Positions 36,056-48,661 are shown, numbered from the stretch's first letter. The stretch is 64,000 nucleotides of DNA from Brasenia schreberi (GCA_036023115.1 JAYKKT010000080.1:11339501-11403500); one strand, 5' to 3'. Notes: generated by a model not told the origin, from the sequence alone. A program made the numbers and translations.

Positions 36056-36391
36056 TGTTAAAGAGTAATTGACTTAGGTGTCTTATGTTAGATGTGTCTT
36101 GTGGTAGATGTCGTTTAAGTGTAATGGGTCTCTCATGTAATGTAATATTGTATTGTGTCATTTCACGTGTTATGTCTAATTTGTATTAATTAATAGTGAT
36201 TAGGGGTAAATTAGGAATTAAAGTTAGAAGAAATATAAGTAAGTTGATTAGGGTTAAGCTTTTGTAAGCGAGAGGCTAGACGGCAGCCAAGGAAGCAGTC
36301 TCATCGTCATTTTGGGACAGATTGGAGGCATGTCTCCAATCTGTCAACGGTTGTAAGTATTTTTCTTCATGTGAATGATATTATTTTAGCA
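36056..36391 (+). repeat. 3' LTR of the deleted copia
   Basis: It begins TGTTAAAGAG after the polypurine tract and is followed by the CTAAG target copy at 36392-36396. Confidence 0.95.
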
Positions 36392-36396
36392 CTAAG

Positions 36397-37261
36397 AAGT
36401 CATGTCATCCCTTCTGTCAAGAGTTCTGTAAAGACCTACGCCCTTCATATGGAGTTTCTGAAAGAAAGTAGTACGTCAGTGATGGATCTATTCCAGACCA
36501 ATCACTTATCTACCCTCATAAACAATTTTGCATAGTATATTCACATGATTCTCACTTTTTAAAGCAGACATACTTTTGAAGTCGCAGGAAGACTTCGGAG
36601 TTATATCTCCTTTCAACCATATCATAAGAGTTTGGTCTCCAAAAAGATCTGCTCTTCACCAATCAAACATCAGCATTTATTGGAAATCATTGTATCAAAA
36701 GTTGCTAAATTGGAAATTATCTGCTAAAGACCAAAGCCGCATTGAAAGCCCACCCGCTAGCTTAATCATAACACTATGGACCTTCAACAGACACAATCCA
36801 TACAGATAAAATATGAATCTCTTAGTTTCCAAACGGAAAAGCAAAAGAAACAGTGATACATGCAATTAATGATACATCGGCCTCACTAGACTAGCAGAAC
36901 TGCGGCATGGATCTAAAGCACCTGTTAACCCAGACCTCAACAAACTTGAGAAAGACCTGCCTCTCTCTCTCTCTCACTTTTTCAGGTTCTCCCTTCTTAA
37001 AGTTTAGACTTGAGAAAGGCAACCTTAGATCTTAAATACAAAGTGGCAAAAGAATTTATAAGATCCGGTTGGAGCTGAGGATTGGGCATTCAGGGTCATT
37101 GCATGAAAGGAGAAACATAAATAACAACCCACCAGTGGTCATTGTGAGAGTTTTATCATCACTTCACTGTGGCAACTCGTTCAGCTTTTTAAGCACATGA
37201 CAAAATTCATATTACATTTAATCTAAGACATATAAATCAGATCTTTCAGTACAAGTTCTCT
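36397..37261. other. 3' flank and probable 3' UTR of TIFY8
   Basis: This is the sequence past the TIFY8 stop codon (read on the minus strand). It shows no coding signal, only a short (CT)n tract near 36961-36976. The 3' UTR end was not located. Confidence 0.5.
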
Positions 37262-39880
37262 CTAGGTTACCTCTTTGCTATCTTCATTTTCAGGATTAGC
37301 ACCTTTTAACATTACCAGTTTCGTATCTTTCTCAGACTGACAACCTTGAGTACCTAAAACCACAAGTTGCAAATGGTGAATACAGATAAGTAACCAGAAT
37401 AAGGCTAGCTGTGTGATTGAATTAACAGGAGAATAACGCATCAATACCAGGCATGACAACTGCAGGAGGCAAGCTTGGATTCTGACCACCTTCGATACTA
37501 GTACAAGTTGTAGAAGGCACAGCGCCTTGTCGATCTTGAGAAAGCACCTTTCTAGCACCAACTTCATTGTCACTGACCATCTTAGATGCTTCACTTGAGA
37601 GTGCAGACCTGCTACTCTTGGAGGAATAAGTTGTGGACCATGAGAGGCCATTAGATCCAGCCAAGGCCATGATTGCATCAGCCTGCCAGCATGAAGGTAA
37701 CTCGGACACTATTGTATGCAAAGCCTGATTACCCCACAACAATTTGCAAATACAGAAAAAATAACAAATTGACACAGTAAATGCAGTGCAGTGTTTTCCG
37801 GTTTTACCTTCCTATAAGGAAAACCAAATTGCTATAATAAGCTCAAATTTCTTGAAACTCAAGATAACAAGACTCAAATCAGGATCAACAAGATAAAATT
37901 GTGGCCCTCAAAGGAATGGCCTATGTCTTGGTTTCCAGTTAGTTGTAACAGAAGTTCAGAAAAAATCCTATGATGGATTGGAGAATATTGAGACCGGCTT
38001 CTAGATGGATTATTGAAATGGCTTAAGTAACCCTAAAGGCAACCCCATGTTCTAGAAAACAAGAAAGCTTTTTCAAGCCAAAAAAAAGTAACCTTCTCAT
38101 AGAGACAAATTCAAAAAGCATTTTGACATTTTATTGGTCATTTATAAATAAAAAAGGACCATGTCTTCTCAAAACGCCCATCACTTTTAGGAGTATTCAA
38201 GACGTTTTTAGTCAGTCAAATGCATCTAATATTCACAATAAGTAGTTCAACGTTAAAGGATGCCTAAAACATAGCTTTGCATTCATGTTCATGCACGGCT
38301 ACAACTTACAACACTTCTCTCCACCACTGTTGTTCGTATCGTTTTGGTCCATGATACATATCGTATCGCACCGTATAGTTTTTTAATACTAAAAATTTGA
38401 AAAAATTAAAAAAACAGAAAAAATCATGATAATTCTAAACAATTCATATAATTCATAGTAAAATATTCATCAATCACCATTCAATTTTCAATGTATAAAT
38501 CATTTAAGCCATACATCCTTAGCAAAATTAACAATTAATAAATCTAAAAATTGTAACTTTAGACTTTGTAGCCAAAATGGATGTCAACATGATATGTCTG
38601 CTAGATAGATATATAGCAAAATTAATGCTAGAGTCTCAAATTAATGGAGAATGTAGTTTAATGCTTTGCTAAGATCGGGCCAAATTAAAGTTATGCAGAC
38701 ATAGCAATTTTGTCCGTGCCCAAATGAAACTATAGAATATCTAGCTATAGATATAGAATTTGCTTTCTTAGCCTATGCTTTGCTAATAACTACAACCTAG
38801 ATAATAGAATTTGATATATCTATAACAACTTTGCCAAATTAATGGAAATTGTAGTTTAATGTTTTGTAAAGTATCTCTTGGTATGCTAGATAGATATATA
38901 GCAAAATTAATGCTAGAATGTCAAAGCAAGTAACAAAAAGTATATCTATAGAAAATGAATAATTAATAAATCAGAAAATTAAGATACAACTTTTACTAAA
39001 GCAAAGGTTTAGGACGTATCACCCATGATACACCTTGTACTGTGCGATACATGCAGTATCGCACGATACAAAACCATAAGTTTAGCAATACAATACACTA
39101 TGGTGTATCATATCGTTGAGTCCCATGATAAAATACGTATTGCACAGTATTTGCTCTCCACCTTTGTGCCCCTTTGTTTGAAAATCAACACTTTTATCAG
39201 CAATACTTTTGGAATGTTGTATACCAAGGGAACTTATGACGTTGGAGACACCAAAGTTTTACTTGGAACATATGTAGGAAGACCCAAGAACCATGCTAGA
39301 GAAATACTTTTGAAAAGCCATATGAACATCCTTGAAAAAAAATTATAAACAATTCAAGAAGTACATAAAGGTCACAGTGCAAACAACGTGGTTTACACCT
39401 TCCCTTTGAGCTCCCTCTTGAGCTGGACACTCACAGTTTCTATTGCACAAGAAACACACTTGAGGATGACATTGATTCCCAATATGATACAGAGCAGCCC
39501 TAGAATTAGGACAAACCTTTGAATTAAGATATACTTCCCAAAAGTGGGAAGTTTCTGAAACCAATCTAAACAGTCTTAAAGCAGGCTCTACACAGGCATC
39601 AAAAGAGAGGATATAGGAATGAGAAAAGATACGTGGAGGGACAAGGCAGTGTGTGTATGTATCGAGAGAGAGCATGGTCCATGCGCACACTTAACCATGC
39701 CAAAATCTACTTAAAGATTTTGGCCATTCGATCTTTGAAATTAACCACCGATCTTTGAGATCAATGGTTGAGATCTTTAAAGCAAAAGGCAAAATATAGC
39801 AAAAAGTACACATTTAAGAATGTTTCAGCACAAAGAGATGTGCACATTTACCATGTTCTCTATAATATATATGTGTGTAT

Positions 39881-39912
<32 letters not shown>

Positions 39913-42900
39913 CAGAGGAGCATGCAACAGCAGAGCACCAAACTGAGTCAACTGACTCCAACAACAATTTGCTGGTGGTGACAGGCAAGTCCATTCCTTT
40001 TCTCCTCACCCCTGCATTTTCTTCTTCATCTTCCTCCACTTTTCTTGATTTGTTTATTCTTTCTCCATTTTTCTTCTTTCATAAAAAGAAAAGAGCTTTC
40101 ACAAATTTGTATAAAGTGGACTTGGATATGTTATCTAAGTCCATGGCCATAAATGGACCTTGACCAATTGTGCCAAACAGAGTCTCCATATCACGTTGGT
40201 GTTTTGACTTAAGCAATATTCAAGTGTGAATCGTTGAGCTTATGTGAGAACTAAACTCCCACGAGATCTAGTCCACTTGCATTATGATCATAGACAGAGC
40301 AGTTACTTCAAAAATTGCATTTGCTGAAACTATTTAATTGTGAATCTCTTATCTGCAGGCAAAAAGTAGGAGGAGGAATACAGACTATTTGCATGCATAT
40401 GATTGTTTAAACATATATTGAATAATCTTAAGGGAAAACATCACAAATAGACAGATCCTACAAAGAAACATACTTTTCATTTCAGATATATATTCCAATG
40501 GAGCAAATTTCAACATTTGACATTCAGCAAGCACATCAAGATGGGTTAAAACAAGATGTGAAGAATGTGAAGACAAAAGGGAAAATGTGGTCTAAGGATA
40601 AAAAATAGTTGTTGTGGGTAAAATATCACGATATCTAGGGAAGAGCTTTGCTGTTTAAAACAAGACAAATTTCATCAAGATGGGTTAAAAGATCTAGCCC
40701 AAAAAATGTTCAGCGAAATTACATAGAATGTGGGAAGAGACTTTTACCCGGATGATATTTAGAAACGATGTGGTATTTTGCTGGCATTTTCACCTCACAT
40801 CAAATTGCTGCTATTTATGTGGCATTTTATATATCCTGAGAATGGCGACTATGACTTCAAATTTGTCTATATGTGACAGGGTCCAACAATAGATAATATA
40901 CTCGTGAGAGACCTAAAAGGATTCCATGACAGTATATGAATGAACACACATTGTCTAGGAACACTGCACATGCATACACAGGAGTAGTTTAATACCTTAT
41001 TCCAGGATCAACCAAAGTCCTATCATATCACATTTCAAGCAGAATTTCTAGCACAATAATGAATAGAATTATAGAATGCAAATGAAGGAAACATGGGAAT
41101 ATAATAAAGACCATTTGAATATGCATATTGTGTAGTAACAACTTGCACCAAAACACATAAAACAAGCTGCCCTTAATCAGCACTAAGTGGACATATTATC
41201 TATTATGTAGATATGCAGGTATAAAGTACTATTGATGCACCAGTAAGAAGCCCATGCACCAGTAGAAACAATGAGGGACAATAGCATAGCAAAAGAAGGC
41301 ATTCTGAATAACACATGGATGCAGATGGAGCATACCTTTTTGGGATGAACATCATCAAATACATGCGCTTGTCCAGCATAGAATATGGTCATCTGATGGT
41401 TCACTGATGGCAAAATCTGGTGACTAAAGTCCAGAATATTGTCATCACTGAGTGTATCCCCAACAGTCTAGCATATTCAAAGATCTCTAAACCGCAGAAA
41501 GTTGAAAAGTAGCATTATTCAGCAAATGTGTACCTTGATGGACAAAGAGAATCAATTTCACTAGTGTGAGATTCAGGTTTTGGTCGACCACCACTAGGCA
41601 TTATGCCTTTTGGACTTTTATCAGCTGATCCAGTGGTGGAGGCAACAACGGCTGCATTTCCAGAACCCTTCATTCCAGTTCTTGAACCTTCATCAGCAGC
41701 AGGTTGAGCAAGAAGTGAAGGGCCAGCGCTGTTGTCCCCATAAACATTTGAAGCTATCTTATCCGCAAAACTCCCATACTGTCCGTACTGATTGAGACGA
41801 GGATCGAAGCTCATAGCAGGCATAGTGTTTGTGCCTGCGGGATCCATTCTATCCAACTTCGATGCAACAATATCTCTCATGCTCATGGGCAGCTGCGAAA
41901 GGGAAGAAACAGCGGAAACGGTTCTTGGTGGTTGCATCAGATTTGAGAATTCTTCCTGATGTTGCCTAACCAATCTGTCTCCTCTTGCATCATTTTGGTA
42001 AATCTGCTAAAGTTTCAAGCGTTACATAATAAATCATTATTTTCAGCTACGAACTCAGATTATTTTAAACCATAAAGAAGAAGCTTGAGTCTGATATTCT
42101 ATGCCTTGGAAGAGAGTTTTTTGGTGGTTGCATGACGCTAACTCTTTCAACTCATCATGCATTGTTATAGAAATCAATCATCATTTTCAAATGCGAACGA
42201 CGATGTGGTTCCAGCCATTTAGTCACGGAGATCTAATATGTTCCACACTTTAAGAAAAACAAACTATTAACCCAGATGTCTACGCTACTATGCAAAACTC
42301 GCAAGAGTTCACAATCATATTACTGAAATGGAATTGTTCAAATTGGTTATAGCTGAATCAGTGATTACCTTCATCAAGCGTGCGTTCTCAAATGCATCTG
42401 CAGCGACCGGCAGCATCCTGCTTCTTACTGATCCCATGAAGGCCGAATCCGAATTGCCCCTCTTCCTTCCAGAATATCGGTCTAGCACCGAGAAGTTACC
42501 CATGTGACCATGAAACTGACCTCGTTGAAAGTTGCTTCCGCCCTTTCCCTCTACGCATACAGTAATAACACCACTGAACCAAATCATATTGAATAGAAAA
42601 CTAAATTCGACGAACCAAAAGATTAGAAATGAAGTTACCGATGGAGATAAATAATCAAACAGCTACGATTGCTAAATAAACTTAAAAGTTAGAGATACAC
42701 AACATCAAAAAGATTATCATGCAAATATTCAACACCATAATCCCAAATCTGCAAAAGATAATTCGAGAAAAGCAGAAATTTTCAAGATACCCATCAAACA
42801 CACTCGAGGAGACACAAAACTAACAATACCTACCATGCTAAAACCAAAAGATAGCACAGAAACAGGCTTATAGAACCAACATATTTTCAAACACCCACTG

Positions 42901-43170
42901 AAAAACACACACTTTGACCAACCAAACTATTCCAAAAGGGAAGAAGAAGACGAAGCCACCTAATGAAGCCACGTCAGAACTGCTGCCAGCATGCAGCGGG
43001 GCAGCGCCGGAGTACGCCTCTGGTGGATGGCCGGCTACGGTCTTGCTATCGGCCGGCATCATGGCAGAGGAATCTGAGCAGCACATGCCAAGAAAGTCAT
43101 GGAACATCGGCTCTTGCTGTTGCTGTTGTTGCTGCTGTCCGTCGCTCGCCATCAACACACCGCTGGCCAT
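37262..43170 (-). CDS. TIFY8: TIFY8-type TIFY/ZIM-domain transcriptional repressor
   Basis: Six coding exons, minus strand: 43170-42960, 42550-42369, 42003-41534, 41447-41336, 37682-37448 and 37353-37262. They splice in frame (GT-AG) to 433 residues. It starts MASGVLMASDG, then an eight-Gln run and PMFHDFLGM, an N-terminal block I associate with TIFY8. A Ser/Pro-rich middle (LPMSMRDIVASKLDRMD) follows. The TIFY domain QMTIFYAGQAHVFDDVHPKK is split from its ZIM half ADAIMALAGSNG by a 3.65-kb phase-0 intron. No Jas motif follows, which separates it from JAZ proteins. Family knowledge: Arabidopsis TIFY8 is a nuclear repressor that recruits TOPLESS through NINJA. Exon 4 uses the acceptor ending at 41448, because the upstream TAG acceptor breaks the frame. 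The frame is clean throughout, so it is probably functional. TIFY8 assignment is strong but from memory. Confidence 0.9.
37683..41335 (-). other. Large intron 4 of TIFY8 (3.65 kb)
   Basis: The donor AAG|GTATGC lies at 41336/41335 and the acceptor CTGGCAG ends at 37683. The intron lies between the TIFYAG motif and the ADAIMALAG half of the domain. It is AT-rich and contains a GTATCG-rich repeat (38325-39140) and a (TA)n tract near 39894-39912. An open frame (39343-39690, minus) has no recognised domain. Another frame at 39768-40163 crosses the microsatellite. Confidence 0.8.
38325..39140. repeat. Candidate non-autonomous DNA element with GTATCG-rich ends in TIFY8 intron 4
   Basis: The left end (about 38329-38385: TCGTATCGTTTTGGTCCATG, then ATATCGTATCGCACCGTAT) and the right end (about 39010-39130: CGTATCACCCATGATACACC ... 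GTATCGCACGATACAAAACC) are partly inverted versions of each other. Internal diverged direct repeats share TGCTAGATAGATATATAGCA and AAAATTAATGCTAGA, near 38600-38640 and 38887-38915. Ends and target duplication are not resolved. Confidence 0.4.
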
Positions 43171-43480
43171 CACCACAACTCGCTCAGCACACCTTTTCCT
43201 ACATATCCTCTCTCCCTCTCTCTCTCTCTCTTCTCTGTGTGTGAGACGGAGAGAGTCGAAAAGGGGGGAAAGCGAAGGTTGGTGGTGGGCAGAGAGAAGT
43301 GCTTTCAAAGTGTAAAGGCGAAAAGGTTTACAAACAACGCCAAGGTCATTCCAAGGACGCAATTTCCGACACCGATTCCTCTCCCTCCCTCTTTCTCTCT
43401 CCCCCACCCTTTTCGATTATTTTTCGTTGGAAATTGTTCTCTCTAGGAGAGAAAGAGGGAGAGAGAGAGAGAGAGAACGG
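43171..43480 (-). promoter_or_regulatory. TIFY8 5' UTR / proximal promoter with (GA)n tracts
   Basis: Upstream of the ATG (minus strand) lie several GA-rich tracts: 43211-43235, 43376-43402 and 43452-43479. Such tracts are common in plant 5' UTRs and promoters. Plus-strand open frames here are antisense translations of these tracts and of exon 1. The transcription start and TATA box were not identified. Confidence 0.45.
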
Positions 43481-46400
43481 AGCTGTAGCTGTTACGGTGC
43501 ATTGTCACAGGAAGCAAATTACTGTTCTGAACAACACTCTTTGGATGGGGGACCTCTTAGATTTTTTTCTTTGGTGTTTTGGAAAGCGGTCCCTAAATCA
43601 CGAGCTATTTCTGAATCAACCTCCCTTTGTGAGTTATCCACAACCTGCCCAACTTTATCAACAGTAATTATATTTTATTCTTTTGCGGATTTGTTAGACT
43701 ATAAAGCAGGACATTCAAATGTACCAAAATCCCTTTTGCTTTATCCTTCAAAAGAAGTCCTACATAAATCAACATATTTTAATTTCTTAAAAGATTAGAT
43801 CATCTCATCTTGTTCAAGATGATCTACTTGCCCAACGGTCTTTGTATCGCACAGCGAGTTACCTAACTAGGGGTTCGACTCACAAGTTGAAGATCATGAG
43901 TTTCATACTTAGGGGTGCATACCACATAATAGTAAATACCTCGGTCTTGAAAAGCATTGTGTGACAAGTTTCTCAAGTATCGAATGGTAAAAAAGAAAAT
44001 TGTGACTGACCATACACATGAGTTTCAATTCTTATGGCATTGTATGAAGGAAGTTTAGATGATGCTTCTTGAAAAGTTTATTGTTATGTCTTGAAAATTT
44101 TCTTAAGTTTTAATTCAGCCTAGATCTCAAGTATAAAAAGGGTAAGATGACTCTTATGATCTCATAATCGACATAACAATAGAGAAAGAGCATAAAAGTC
44201 AAAACTTAATATGCCTATTGATAGCACTCTTAAAGTCAACCTAAAGGTCTAAAGGAAACAATTTAGTGATCTTAAGGAAGAACATGTAAAGTACAAACCA
44301 AAGGCTAAGATCCAAAAGAAACCCCAAAACAAATTGTACTGTATTTTTGGTTAGGTTGTACATTAGGTTGGGACTACCTCATGAAAAAGTTAAGAACTTA
44401 CAAATGTTGATGGAGATATATTTAACATGGTGATCACTGCACCTACATCTAGTGATGGGTATCTATTTTTAAACCCCATATCTTTTCTATTTATGAGCAA
44501 CTGTATTAGATTGTAGACATTGAGGCTAATGTATATGTACATGCTAATTGGTCTTTGTTTGTATCTTACTAAGCTATCTATGACAGAACCGTGACCCTAG
44601 GGATCATTTAACTACTAAAGTCAGGGACAAAGAACGTGTAAATTTGAAGTTTTCCTCGTGAAAGATACTGACTCTTCAAAGAGTTAGGCATATTCCAATG
44701 ATTCACCAGAATATCCTCAATGATCTAGTCTTAGTTAGTGAGGGTTTAACATTAAATTGTAAATATAATAAAATTATAATTATTCGACTTAGTACCATGT
44801 ATTTTATTAAGAAGGGTTATTTTGTAATATAGATGATATGTTTAACATTTATTTAAAATCAATTATTGATTTTTATATAATTTTTAATGATAATAAAGCC
44901 ACTACTTCACTAAGATTCATGAGCTACTAAATATATAAAAGGACATGTGAGTTTCTCTCATCCATCAATATGAGACTAAACTTTATTTCTTGGTCTTCAC
45001 ATATACAAGTCCTCACACATGTTTTTACACTTTAGGACTTTCACATATATTAATGATGCATTAAATGAATATTGAGAGAGACCAAACATGAATCAAATAT
45101 TATTAATGTACATGAGTTTAATTAACCCAACCTTAATTAACATTAATTTCAGTAGTTTTAACTACATATCATCGCAATCATCGAAATGATTGACGTGTTT
45201 TACTGTCAAGCAATCTAACTTACAAAGTCAATCTCTTACTAGAGATATCCTTACGAAGCATTGAACTTATAACCTTCACCTCAAACAATTATTTTAAGTC
45301 AATCCTCAACCTAGGACCATCGCACCTCATGGGCCAAAACAGTACATTGCATCTACATGGTTGTGTGAATAGATACACACACACACACACATATATATAT
45401 AAAATAAAAAAACTTGAGATAATTTTTTTGAGGTTTGCACATTTATCAATTGGGTCCTTGTGAATTAAAATTTACTTGGTGATTCTTTTCATCTATCAAG
45501 TTAATGGCTTCATACGAAGATGACATGTAAAGTGGTTTCATGTGACCAAGATAAAGTGGTTGCTAACTTAACAATGACATCATTATTAATACTAAATTAA
45601 AATTTAATATAAATTTAGCACGGTTAAACATAGTATACATTAAGTAAAAATATTGAAATTATTTATTATTTATTAATATTTAAATTTAAGATTAATTAAT
45701 ATTTAAGTATAATATGAAATATAAAATGATGTAAGATGATGCTTGAATGACAAATGATGTGGCAAGGGTGAAGGGTTTTCAAAAGTCAAAAGTGAGTGGA
45801 ACCATACGTGTGGAATCTAAGCGCAGGCCACTTGCTCACTCTAATCTGTAGTTAGTTAGTATTAAGCCAAGTCTGAATGTGTTTCTGGCCTATACTGCCG
45901 ATAGGGAAAATCTACTAAGACTAAAAGCTTCCACTTTTACTGTGTGGGTGTCGTGTATTTGAAAAAGGAAAGAAGAAGAAGAAGAAGAAGAAGAAAAAGA
46001 AAAAGAAAATAGCACAGTTCATACAAATTAAAGAAAAGAGGGGCGGGTGCTTTCGAGAAATACAAAAAGGGAAAGACCTATGGAGGGAAAATTCTCTTTT
46101 TCTACTCAAGAAACCGATGCGGTCCACACGCGAGAGCGTCGATGGTCAATTTCGTCATAACACGTCGAACATTCCTACGTTCGGCATATATATTGTATAA
46201 ATCCTACTTTATCTTGTCAGGTAGCTCGGCATTAAAAAATAAATATTTTATATAAATATTTTACGTCAATCACTTTTGGTATGAGCATTTTAAGTCTTGT
46301 AGCGAGAGAGAATATATATATATATATTTTATTTAGCCGAAATATTATGACGTTTCGGCAGCGAATCTCGTTTCCGAATGGCACGGGACATTTCCTACCT

Positions 46401-47788
46401 GATAAACAACAAATGCTGTAGGATTCTTTATTCAGCAGTTCCCTCAAGGTTTGATTTTGAATGCCGAGCTACTACCTGATCAGACCCGGATTTCTGAAAC
46501 ATTCAGGTCAGGTTTCCTGCTAGATCCAGTAGTACTTGTCTGCGCTTGATTATGCTTGGAAACGGACCCGATCATATGGGTCCTCTTCATTGTCTACTTC
46601 AACACTCGATCAGCACTTTGGCACTGGATTTGAGGTTCGAATTGGAACCAAAACGGGCTGGAAACAATTCGAAACCAAAGTTGGCCAAATCGGAAGTGGG
46701 ATGGATGGCCTCGAACCACCTTTAGCACTTTTTTATTTTTATTTTTTAAAAACCAACTTTCTTAAACTAATTTTCATGGTTTTCCATGACGTTAGACTCG
46801 AATCAAAACTGGTCATTCCGAACCGAACTCAAATTGACCAAGTTTTGGTTCGGTTTCAGTCCATACTTTTTCCCTATTAGAACCGAACCAAATCAAACTG
46901 TTTAACATTTGGAACCAAATCAAACCACCACTGTGGTTTGGTTTCCTCGGTTCCTTTAACATGAAGGTCATGTGTTCAATATTTGGGTAGTGCATCTGGC
47001 TCTGGTCTCCCCTTCTTACTGAAAAAGAAGAAGAAATGGCCAAATCTTTTTATCTATAAATAATAAAATGTGTGATTGATCGTCGTGTGCAAAAGACATA
47101 CACTGGTACCATGAACTCGAATCCTTGTCTCTTTTATCCTTTTGGAGTGGGGGCATAGGTAAAAAGGCCCCAAATTGATTAACCAGAGTAGATTATTGAG
47201 AAAATTGACAGAATGCCCTTACCGTTTTCCTTGGAATCTAGATTCCTTCGAAAATGATGTTGACCCAACTCGGGAAAGCTGTTCCACCCCTGCTGCAACG
47301 CCGATGGGAATCCAAGTCTTTGATGCATAGTGGCTCATCAGCATTTCAGTAGGGATGATCACATTTTGGTTAAAGCAGATCAACCGAACTGAACCTCTAA
47401 TTTTCCTTCTGGTTGGTTGGGTTCGTTTCGGCTTTTGAAACTTAAAACCAAAAAAAGTCCCGAACCAACAAATTGATATACATATATAAACACACTTATA
47501 ATAATATATTACGAGCGGTCATGATATGACAATGAAGGTCAATTAGTCTCTTCCTGTCGAAAGGCTTTGCTCAACATGGTTAGATATTGTTTATATACCT
47601 TTGCTAGTACTTGCAACTCTTGAACATAGAACTCAGTGGATCCATATGGAATAGCCAAACTGAACCAATTGAAATAATTTGTACATGCGTACGCACACTC
47701 ACGCATGCACAATCAATGAAATCATTTACCAATTAGTTTGTCTTTTGAGACTTTGTTTCTTTGTGCATTAATATGGTTGAAATGTGGG
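43481..47788. other. Intergenic AT-rich spacer upstream of TIFY8
   Basis: No gene was recognised. It contains a tRNA-like B-box (GGGGTTCGACTC, about 43869) with no clear A-box, a (CA)n(TA)n tract near 45374-45400 and a (GAA)n/(GAAAA) tract at about 45966-46006. A short (TA)n lies near 46312-46327. The repeat at 46530-46990 is listed separately. Confidence 0.5.
46530..46990. repeat. GAACCGAACC-rich degenerate repeat, copy A
   Basis: The segment is made of short phrases such as 'gaaccaaa', 'gaaccgaacc', 'ggttcggtt' and their complements (e.g. TTGGTTCGGTTTCAGTCC against AGAACCGAACCAAATC). It gives a loose inverted organisation. A similar segment lies at 54630-55190. Confidence 0.4.
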
Positions 47789-48661
47789 TGTTGAACTCTT
47801 ATAGATGTCATCCTATTGAATGGTTGGCACTTAAGAGAGTGAATTTAAACCCTCAAAAAAAAGTTAGGATAGTGCTATTTTTTTTGAGGCATGATAAACA
47901 CTAAGCTTTAGCTTTATCTACTGTTACTCATATCAAATAACCGAATGCCATGGATCCTCACAAATACCTTTAAGATATGACGAAGACCCTCGGTTTATAT
48001 TGCACGAATTCAACCGAGTTTTAGACAAACAAGCAAAACAAAAATTATGATATTGCAAATCCAATTAATGCAATAATAGGACTTCCAAACTCTCTTGAAA
48101 AACTAAGTAAGAAATACCGTCACAACATGACATAAAATTTGGATGAATCTTGTTTACAATAATACTATATATAAACATGGTGAATATATAACTCATAATA
48201 TGTTAGTGATGAGTATAATTACTACTCAAGAAGGTGACTCTTAATAACATAATATGGTTGTTAAATGCATATAAGTTACAACCATTATATGTGCTATTAA
48301 TAAGAATAATTATTACTCAAGTAAGTGCCTTTAATGCCAAAACATGACTGTAAAATACTCATGAGTTACAACCACTATATATGCTACTAATGAGTACAAT
48401 TATAATTCAAGTAAGTGACTCTTAATGCCAAAATATAGTTACAAAATGCTCACGAGTTACAACCACTCCATGTACTACTCAACAACAATTAAGCCTTTTC
48501 CCATACTAGACAGGGTCGACTACATGGATTCTTTGTTTCCGCAGAGCCCTATCATCTAATGAACATAATTATTAATGAAGTAAGTCACTCCTAAAACCAC
48601 AATATGGCTGCAACCATAATCTTCACAAAATATATTTTGGTATTTTGAAAATCACCCAACA
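47789..48661 (-). repeat. 3' LTR of the ancient copia
   Basis: It is the partner of 51391-52063. It has a TGTTG...CAACA terminal inverted pair and is enlarged by the LINE piece and internal repeats of a 'gagttacaaccac' phrase. Confidence 0.8.
48481..48554 (-). mobile_element. 5'-truncated LINE 3' end (same RTE family)
   Basis: About 74 bp match the last bases of the LINEs at 14327 and 26012: AACAACAATTAAGCCTTTTC, then a block like CATGGATTCTTTGTTTCC. A few mismatches are present. It is absent from the partner LTR, so it was inserted after the copia. Too short to encode anything. Confidence 0.85.

Larger units (their letters stand above)
33487..36391 (+). mobile_element. Internally deleted Ty1/copia element with both LTRs
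   Basis: LTRs at 33487-33824 (338 bp) and 36056-36391 (336 bp) begin TGTTAAAGAG and end ATTTTAGCA. They differ at about nine positions plus a 2-bp gap. A perfect 5-bp target duplication CTAAG flanks it (33482-33486, 36392-36396). The whole element is only 2905 bp. Just after the 5' LTR a primer-site remnant TGGCATCA runs directly into mid-integrase sequence, so gag, protease and the first half of integrase are gone. A polypurine tract ACTTGAGAGAG precedes the 3' LTR. It lies about 870 bp past the TIFY8 stop codon. Confidence 0.95.

Noticed and set aside
39343..39690. 115-codon minus-strand open frame in TIFY8 intron 4
   Set aside because: It includes many Cys and His but no recognisable spacing of a zinc domain, and no conservation can be tested here. 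It is not supported as an exon because the flanking exons splice in frame without it.
41448..41473. TAG acceptor at 41472-41471 as the start of TIFY8 exon 4
   Set aside because: Exon 3 ends in phase 2. Starting right after this TAG gives a frame that stops before the TIFY motif, whereas the acceptor ending at 41448 keeps the frame.
42914..43798. Several overlapping plus-strand open frames upstream of and across TIFY8 exon 1
   Set aside because: They are antisense to exon 1 or run through CT/GA tracts. The minus strand carries the real gene.
43830..43900. tRNA-like B-box GGGGTTCGACTC
   Set aside because: No matching A-box at the right distance and no cloverleaf, so neither a tRNA gene nor a convincing SINE.
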